This document shows, piece by piece, positions 14,024 to 18,324 of a DNA stretch of 18,324 bases. This DNA comes from Gammaproteobacteria bacterium (lineage in GTDB: Bacteria > Pseudomonadota > Gammaproteobacteria > Steroidobacterales > BM003), in NCBI GenBank assembly GCA_026193125.1, contig JAPHSC010000237.1:1-18324 (forward strand), written 5' to 3'. Position numbers and translations under genes: made by a program. The notes beneath the pieces are model-generated. The model saw nothing but the letters and a program-made list of their open reading frames with translations. It did no database searches and had not been told where the DNA came from. The stretch's first letter is position 1; each line of letters begins with the position of its first letter.

Positions 14024-14054
14024 GAACAGGCGTCGGTATTTTGCGACGCTGTTC
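14024..14054. promoter_or_regulatory. Interrupted inverted repeat between the MAPEG and SH3 genes
   Basis: GAACAGGCGTCG at 14024-14035 and CGACGCTGTTC at 14044-14054 form an 11-pair stem with one bulged G around an eight-base loop. It lies upstream of both divergent genes, 18 bases before the TACAAT at 14072. It could be a protein-binding operator or a terminator-like hairpin; no T-run flanks it on the 3' side in either direction. Confidence 0.4.
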
Positions 14055-14071
14055 TCGAACGCTTCACAGGT

Positions 14072-14077
14072 TACAAT
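14072..14077 (+). promoter_or_regulatory. Candidate -10 box of the SH3-domain gene
   Basis: TACAAT at 14072-14077 matches five of six -10 consensus bases. Transcription would start near 14084, giving a leader of about 57 bases that contains the hairpin at 14093-14115. No good -35 box is present at 16-18 bases upstream; that position falls in the 3' arm of the inverted repeat, which would suit regulation by a bound protein. Confidence 0.35.
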
Positions 14078-14092
14078 AAATTACCTGAAGAC

Positions 14093-14126
14093 CGGGGGTG
14101 GATTGTCCTCCCCCGCATATCGCGGG
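14093..14126 (+). promoter_or_regulatory. Structured leader of the SH3-domain gene
   Basis: CGGGGG at 14093-14098 pairs with CCCCCG at 14110-14115, continued inward by GGA/TCC (14100-14102 with 14106-14108) across a T-T mismatch, nine pairs in all. CCCGC at 14112-14116 can instead pair with GCGGG at 14122-14126. The two hairpins share bases and exclude each other, and the C-run could also reach GGGG at 14131-14134 at the ribosome-binding site. Seen as complementarity only. Confidence 0.4.
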
Positions 14127-14140
14127 TACAGGGGCCGCCT

Positions 14141-14830
14141 ATGACCAGCAAGAATCTTAAATCCTTGGCGCTTGGCGCTTTCGGCGTCATGACACTGGCA
14201 TTGGCCGCCGAAAGCCTGGCAGCCACCCGTTACGTCACTGACGATCTTGAGGTGACGATGCGCAGCGGTCAAAGTACGCGCAACAGTATCGTGCGTATGC
14301 TCAAGTCCGGCACTACCCTGGAAGTGCTGCAAGAAGAGCCTGAGAGCGGTTATAGCCTGGTTCGCCTGGCCTCGGGGACGGAGGGCTGGGTACTCACCCG
14401 GTTTCTCGTGGATCAACCGGTGGCCAAGGATGTTTTGCCTGACTTGCAACGCCGTTATAAGGCCCTGCGCGAGTCGGCCACCGGATCTGGCGCCCAGCTG
14501 GACGCCGCACTGACCTCGCTGTCAGCTGTCGAAAAGGAGAGAGATTCACTGCGTAATGAGAATGAGCAGTTAGCCAGGCAGTTGCACGACGTTAAGGAAA
14601 AGGCGGCAGACGTGCTTGGCATTGACAATCAGAACAGCGCCCTGCGCAAGCGGGTTACCCTGCTCGAGGGCGAAAATGACCAACTGAAGATTCTTAACGA
14701 TGAACTGTCCAACCGCAGAACCCTGGAATGGTTCATGGCCGGCGGTGGTGTGCTGTTTTTCGGTCTGTTGCTGGGACTGATCCTGCCGCGTATTCGTTGG
14801 CGGCGCCGATCAAGTTGGGGCGACCTCTGA
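14141..14830 (+). CDS. SH3-domain membrane protein, YgiM-like (TIGR04211 type)
   Basis: A 229-residue envelope protein of the YgiM type, of uncertain role. Order of parts: signal peptide (1 to about 27), a bacterial SH3 domain (about 29-92) with RYVTDDLEVTMRSG at 30-43 and GTEGWVLTRFL at 79-89, a coiled coil (about 100-192) with regularly spaced Leu and charged residues, one C-terminal membrane helix (about 197-217) and a short Arg-rich cytoplasmic tail. The SH3 domain should face the periplasm, held away from the membrane by the coiled coil. An ORF continues upstream to GTG 14003, but the ATG at 14141 puts the signal peptide at the N terminus, with AGGGG six bases upstream. It converges on ppsA with 34 bases between stops. 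Confidence 0.9.
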   Translation: MTSKNLKSLALGAFGVMTLALAAESLAATRYVTDDLEVTMRSGQSTRNSIVRMLKSGTTLEVLQEEPESGYSLVRLASGTEGWVLTRFLVDQPVAKDVLPDLQRRYKALRESATGSGAQLDAALTSLSAVEKERDSLRNENEQLARQLHDVKEKAADVLGIDNQNSALRKRVTLLEGENDQLKILNDELSNRRTLEWFMAGGGVLFFGLLLGLILPRIRWRRRSSWGDL

Positions 14831-14842
14831 TCGAGGCCGCCC
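14818..14842. terminator. Hairpin enclosing the SH3 gene stop codon
   Basis: GGGCGACCTC at 14818-14827 pairs with GAGGCCGCCC at 14833-14842, ten positions with one A-C mismatch, around the loop TGATC, which contains the TGA stop (14828-14830). It lies between convergent genes and could end transcripts from either side, but neither strand has a U-tract after it. Confidence 0.4.
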
Positions 14843-14864
14843 ACGAGACTCAACCTTCAGGGCA

Positions 14865-17228
14865 TCAGACCTTCTGACCTGCCAGGTATAGCCAGGTTTC
14901 AACCACGGTATCGGGATTCAGGGACATGCTCTCAATACCCTGTTCCAGCAACCAGTTTGCGAGGTCAGGGTGGTCGGAAGGTCCCTGCCCACAAATACCG
15001 ATGTACTTGCCCTTGGCCTTACAGGCCTGGATCGCCATAGACAGCATTTTGCGCACGGCCGGATCACGCTCATCAAACAGGTGGGCAATAACTGCCGAGT
15101 CGCGGTCCAGTCCCAGCGTCAGTTGGGTCATGTCGTTAGACCCAATGGACATACCGTCGAAATGCTCCAGGTACTCATCCGCGAGCAGTGCATTCGTGGG
15201 CACTTCGCACATCATGATGACCTTGAGTCCGTCTTTGCCCTGCTCCAGGCCATTTTTCCGGAGCAAATCGATAACGCCCTTGCCTTCGTTTACGGTGCGT
15301 ACAAAGGGCACCATGACCCACACATTGGTCAGGCCCATGTCTTCGCGTACCCGCTTCAGGGCACGACATTCCATTTCAAAGCAGGGTTGGAATATCGGGT
15401 CCAGGTAACGCGATGCGCCACGGAAGCCCAGCATCGGGTTTTCTTCGTGGGGCTCGTACAAGCTGCCACCAATCAGGTTGGCATACTCATTGGACTTGAA
15501 ATCCGATAGCCGGACAATTACCGGTTCTGGCTCGAATGCCGCGGCGATAGTGGCTATGCCCTCGGTCAGTCTCTGGACGAAGAACTCTACCGGATCGCTG
15601 TAGCCGGCCATTTGCTGGCTGATGGTTTGCTGTAATTCCAGCTCCAGGGATTCGTATTCCAGTAGGGCGCGGGGATGCACACCGATCATGCGATTGATAA
15701 TGAATTCAAGCCGGGCCAAGCCAACTCCGCGATTGGGAATGCTGGCAAAATCAAAGGCCCGATCCGGATTACCCACGTTCATCATGATCTTGACCGGTAT
15801 GTCCGGCAGGGCATCGAGTTCAATCTGTTGCTGTTCGAAGTCGAGAATACCCCGATATACGAAGCCCTCATCGCCCTCGGAACAAGATACCGTTACCTCG
15901 TCGCCATCGTTGATTTTGTCAGTTGCGCTGCCGCAACCCACAACCGCCGGTATGCCTAGTTCACGGGCAATAATCGCGGCATGGCACGTGCGGCCGCCAC
16001 GGTTGGTTACGATGGCCGAGGCGCGCTTCATTACCGGTTCCCAGTCAGGATCGGTCATGTCGGCTACCAGCACATCTCCGCTTTGCACCCTGCCCATGTC
16101 CCTTACGCTAGTGATTACCCTGGCGGTACCGCTACCGATGCGATGACCAATACTGCGGCCGGTGATGATCACTTCGGAACTGCCCTTCAGGGTGAATCGC
16201 TGGAGAATTCGACCGCTTCTACTCTGTACTGTCTCCGGGCGGGCCTGCAGGATGTATATTTTCCCTGTTTCGCCATCCTTGCCCCATTCGATATCCATGG
16301 GACGCTGGTAATGCTTTTCGATGACTATGGCCTGCCGAGCCAGGTTTGTGACGTCATCGTCCGTAAGGGAGAAGCGCGTCTGCTGCTCGGGAGACACGTC
16401 CACGGTTTTCACCGTTGCCGGGTCGTTCGCGTCGTCGTTGTAGACCATTTTGATGGCCTTGCCGCCAATATTCCGGCGCAAAATGGCCTGGTCGCCGCGC
16501 TCCAGGGCTTTTTTGGACACGTAGAATTCGTCCGGGTTTACTGCGCCTTGCACGACGGTTTCACCGAGACCGTAGGACGAAGTAATAAAAACCACCTCGC
16601 GAAAGCCAGATTCAGTATCCAGGGTAAACATCACGCCGCTGGCGCCGCGGTCACTACGGACCATGTACTGAATGCCGGCCGAAAGGGCGACTCTTTCGTG
16701 TTCGAAACCCTGGTGCACGCGGTAGGCGATGGCCCGATCATTGAACAGGGATGCGAATACCTCGTGAATAGACCTGATGACCTGGGCAATGCCCCGCACA
16801 TTCAGGATAGTCTCCTGCTGACCCGCGAAGGAGGCGTCGGGCAGGTCTTCAGCCGTGGCCGAGGAGCGCACGGCCACCGAGGCCATGCCGTCCTTGGACA
16901 TGGAGTGATAGGCCACCTCGATCTCTTCCTGCAAGCGCCGGGGCAGGGGGTTGTCCATGATCCACTGGCGTATCATGGTGCCGGTGCGGGCCAGTTCGTC
17001 CACATCGTCGACGTCGAGGCTCTTGAGTACTTCCTCAATCCGGCCACGCAAATTGGACGCATCCAGGAAATCCCAGTAGGCCTGCGCAGTCGTGGCGAAC
17101 CCACCCGGCACATCCACGCCCAGCTTGCTGAGATGACTTATCATTTCGCCGAGGGAGGAGTTCTTGCCGCCAACCGTCTCCACGTCGTGAATTCCCAGCT
17201 GGTCCAACGCGATAAGGTATTTATCCAA
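14865..17228 (-). CDS. ppsA: Phosphoenolpyruvate synthase
   Basis: PpsA makes phosphoenolpyruvate from pyruvate and ATP, giving AMP and phosphate, the entry to gluconeogenesis from three-carbon sources. The 787-residue protein has normal length and three domains: an ATP-grasp pyrophosphate domain (1 to about 340; VGGKNSSLGEM at 19-29, RSSATAEDLP at 121-130), a phosphohistidine swivelling domain with GGRTCHAA at 411-418 and catalytic H416, and a PEP/pyruvate barrel (about 475-787) with FRGASRY at 602-608, GSNDMTQLTLG at 696-706 and C746 in ICGQGPSDHP. T414, two residues before H416, corresponds to the threonine that PpsR phosphorylates to inactivate the enzyme. The start is TTG: AAGGGGG lies eight bases upstream and no ATG or GTG precedes it before an in-frame stop. 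It is divergent from ppsR, its regulator. Confidence 0.97.
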   Translation of the reverse strand: MDKYLIALDQLGIHDVETVGGKNSSLGEMISHLSKLGVDVPGGFATTAQAYWDFLDASNLRGRIEEVLKSLDVDDVDELARTGTMIRQWIMDNPLPRRLQEEIEVAYHSMSKDGMASVAVRSSATAEDLPDASFAGQQETILNVRGIAQVIRSIHEVFASLFNDRAIAYRVHQGFEHERVALSAGIQYMVRSDRGASGVMFTLDTESGFREVVFITSSYGLGETVVQGAVNPDEFYVSKKALERGDQAILRRNIGGKAIKMVYNDDANDPATVKTVDVSPEQQTRFSLTDDDVTNLARQAIVIEKHYQRPMDIEWGKDGETGKIYILQARPETVQSRSGRILQRFTLKGSSEVIITGRSIGHRIGSGTARVITSVRDMGRVQSGDVLVADMTDPDWEPVMKRASAIVTNRGGRTCHAAIIARELGIPAVVGCGSATDKINDGDEVTVSCSEGDEGFVYRGILDFEQQQIELDALPDIPVKIMMNVGNPDRAFDFASIPNRGVGLARLEFIINRMIGVHPRALLEYESLELELQQTISQQMAGYSDPVEFFVQRLTEGIATIAAAFEPEPVIVRLSDFKSNEYANLIGGSLYEPHEENPMLGFRGASRYLDPIFQPCFEMECRALKRVREDMGLTNVWVMVPFVRTVNEGKGVIDLLRKNGLEQGKDGLKVIMMCEVPTNALLADEYLEHFDGMSIGSNDMTQLTLGLDRDSAVIAHLFDERDPAVRKMLSMAIQACKAKGKYIGICGQGPSDHPDLANWLLEQGIESMSLNPDTVVETWLYLAGQKV

Positions 17229-17293
17229 TGTTAGTTCCCCCTTGTATTCTTCCAGCTGGCACTGGAAAATCCGGACTTTGGCTTGATGCCGAC

Positions 17294-17301
17294 ATTATAA
17301 C
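17294..17301. promoter_or_regulatory. Overlapping divergent -10 elements of ppsA and ppsR
   Basis: Read on the minus strand, 17299-17294 is TATAAT, a perfect -10, placing a ppsA start near 17287 and a leader of about 60 bases. Read on the plus strand, 17296-17301 is TATAAC, which would start ppsR transcription near 17308, two bases before its ATG. The two share the TTATAA core, so the polymerase could serve only one direction at a time. -35 boxes are not convincing on either side. Confidence 0.45.
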
Positions 17302-17309
17302 GGTTTGAG

Positions 17310-18137
17310 ATGGATCAGCGGACGGTATTTTTTATTTCTGACCAGACCGGCGTTACGGCTGAGACCTTCGGGCAGAGCCTGCTGACCCAGTTTGATGGCG
17401 CCAAGTTTCGCCGGGTCACAATTCCCTTTGTATCCAGTCGCGTCAAGGCAGAAGAGGCCGCCCGCAAGATTAATCTGAGTTCAGAAGTTGAGGGCAAGCG
17501 TCCGATTGTTTTCAGCACCCTGGTACACGATGATTTGCGCGAGATTGTGAGCCGGGCGGATGGCTTGTTCCTGGATTTTTTTGATGCCTTCCTGGGGCCT
17601 CTGGAGCGCGAACTTGAGGTGCAATCCTCGCACACGACGGGCCGCGCCCACGGTATGACGGCCAATTCCGATGCCTACCAGGTGCGCATAGAGGCCACCA
17701 ACTATGCCCTGACCAATGATGATGGAGCGCACGTCAGGGACTATGGCAAGGCCGATGTGATCCTGGTAGGCGTATCGCGCTCCGGCAAGACCCCGACCTG
17801 CCTCTACATGGCCATGCAATACGGCGTATTCGCCGCCAACTACCCCTTGACCGAGGAGGAGTTTGAGTCGGGCAAATTGCCGGCGGCACTGGATGCCCAC
17901 AGGGATAAACTTTTCGGCCTGACGATCAATGCCCGGCGCTTGCAGCAAATCCGCAGGGAACGCATGGACAGTGGGCGTTACTCTACCGCACAGCAGGTTG
18001 GCTTTGAACTGCGTGAGGCGGAAAAGCTTTTTCGCAAGTTCGGTATCACCTTCATCGACACCACGGAGATGTCGGTAGAAGAAATAGCCAGCACCATACT
18101 TGAGCATACGGGGCTGGAGCGCCGCTTCCGGCCTTGA
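17310..18137 (+). CDS. ppsR: Phosphoenolpyruvate synthase regulatory protein (bifunctional kinase/pyrophosphorylase, DUF299)
   Basis: PpsR inactivates PEP synthase by ADP-dependent phosphorylation of a threonine next to the catalytic histidine and reactivates it by phosphate-dependent dephosphorylation that releases pyrophosphate. The 275-residue protein matches the family: FFISDQTGVTAET at 7-19, a long alpha/beta N-terminal domain, and the P-loop GVSRSGKTP at 154-162, followed by YPLTEEEF at about 178-185 and GLTINARRLQQIR at about 203-215. The partner gene ppsA lies divergently 81 bases away with the target threonine conserved (T414). The ATG has only a weak ribosome-binding site, and the candidate promoter would give an almost leaderless transcript. 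Confidence 0.96.
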   Translation: MDQRTVFFISDQTGVTAETFGQSLLTQFDGAKFRRVTIPFVSSRVKAEEAARKINLSSEVEGKRPIVFSTLVHDDLREIVSRADGLFLDFFDAFLGPLERELEVQSSHTTGRAHGMTANSDAYQVRIEATNYALTNDDGAHVRDYGKADVILVGVSRSGKTPTCLYMAMQYGVFAANYPLTEEEFESGKLPAALDAHRDKLFGLTINARRLQQIRRERMDSGRYSTAQQVGFELREAEKLFRKFGITFIDTTEMSVEEIASTILEHTGLERRFRP

Positions 18138-18177
18138 CCGGGAGTGGGAAGACCGTCGCAGTTTCTCAAGGGGCCTG

Positions 18178-18186
18178 TGCTATATT
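18178..18186 (+). promoter_or_regulatory. Extended -10 promoter of the DUF1249 gene
   Basis: TGCTATATT at 18178-18186 is an extended -10 (TGn followed by TATATT). Transcription would start about seven bases later, at or beside the A of the ATG at 18193. No -35 is needed for an extended -10 promoter and none is obvious. Confidence 0.45.
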
Positions 18187-18192
18187 TCAGCC

Positions 18193-18324
18193 ATGTTGAC
18201 CGATAGCACAATAGCTCTACCCAGATCGACGCAGGCTCGGACCTTCACCGGGCTTATGACGCTGTACGAGAGCAACTTCATACGCTTGGCCTGGCTATTG
18301 CCAAATATGAAGGATATCCCTGAG
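18193..18324 (+). CDS. DUF1249 family protein (YqiB-like), N-terminal part only
   Basis: The window ends after 44 codons. The visible part has a variable N terminus of about 17 residues, then FTGLMTLYESNFIRLAWLLP at 18-37, which matches the opening of DUF1249/YqiB proteins: a short helix with LMxLYExN followed by LxxLLP. The function of this family is unknown; in enterobacteria yqiB sits between nudF and cpdA, so a cyclic-AMP phosphodiesterase gene may follow beyond the window. No Shine-Dalgarno sequence precedes the ATG, in line with the promoter placement. The call rests on a short segment. Confidence 0.7.
   Translation, partial: MLTDSTIALPRSTQARTFTGLMTLYESNFIRLAWLLPNMKDIPE

Noticed and set aside
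14051..14060. GTTCTCGAAC as a LexA-type SOS box
   Set aside because: Spacing does not fit the gammaproteobacterial CTG-N10-CAG box or the alphaproteobacterial or Gram-positive forms, and the nearby genes are not repair genes.
14003..14140. N-terminal extension of the SH3 gene from GTG 14003
   Set aside because: It would bury the signal peptide 46 residues inside the protein and run across the inverted repeat, the -10 box and the leader hairpins.
15981..17234. 417-codon plus-strand frame opposite ppsA
   Set aside because: It is His/Gly-rich antisense of a strongly conserved PpsA coding region with no domain of its own; a long antisense frame is common opposite GC-rich genes.

Overview
The window looks like a chromosomal segment of a gammaproteobacterium, read from gene content and order only: the bacterial SRP RNA followed by dnaX-ybaB-recR, an oligoribonuclease gene divergent from an M48 protease-rsgA pair, a DUF938 methyltransferase, and divergent ppsA and ppsR. 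I cannot name a genus. Genes are tightly packed, with many 1-8 base overlaps, mixed ATG/GTG/TTG starts and few clear U-tract terminators. I saw no CRISPR array, insertion sequence, tRNA or phage gene.

Layout. (1) 1-2970, plus strand: small (4.5S-type) SRP RNA, then the clamp-loader gene dnaX, the nucleoid-associated ybaB and the recombination mediator recR, a classic replication and repair cluster. (2) 2971-3277: a gene-free gap with hairpins that probably ends the recR transcript. (3) 3278-5770, plus: a three-gene membrane redox module of a tetraheme cytochrome c, a Tat-exported protein with four predicted [4Fe-4S] clusters and an NrfD/PsrC-type quinone-interacting membrane subunit. No catalytic subunit is adjacent. 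(4) 5895-7658, plus: a large polytopic membrane protein resembling DUF2339. (5) 7668-9820, minus: an Ste24-like M48 protease overlapping rsgA by four bases. (6) 10057-13593, plus: orn, DUF938 methyltransferase, a serine racemase-like PLP enzyme, an exported PD40 beta-propeller protein and a GFA-family zinc protein, each overlapping or closely following the previous one. (7) 13616-13987, minus: a MAPEG-family membrane protein. (8) 14141-14830, plus: a YgiM-like SH3 protein behind a structured leader. (9) 14865-17228, minus: phosphoenolpyruvate synthase, divergent from its regulator ppsR (17310-18137, plus). (10) 18193 to the window end: the first 44 codons of a DUF1249 (YqiB-like) gene.

The parts most worth a second look are the redox module without an obvious terminal enzyme, the serine racemase-type signature in a gene likely to be auto-annotated as threonine dehydratase, the structured leader of the SH3 gene, and the promoter geometry at ppsA/ppsR and at the DUF1249 gene, where the start codon sits almost at the predicted transcription start. 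The rest is ordinary housekeeping sequence, and I do not see a clear new defence or mobile system here.
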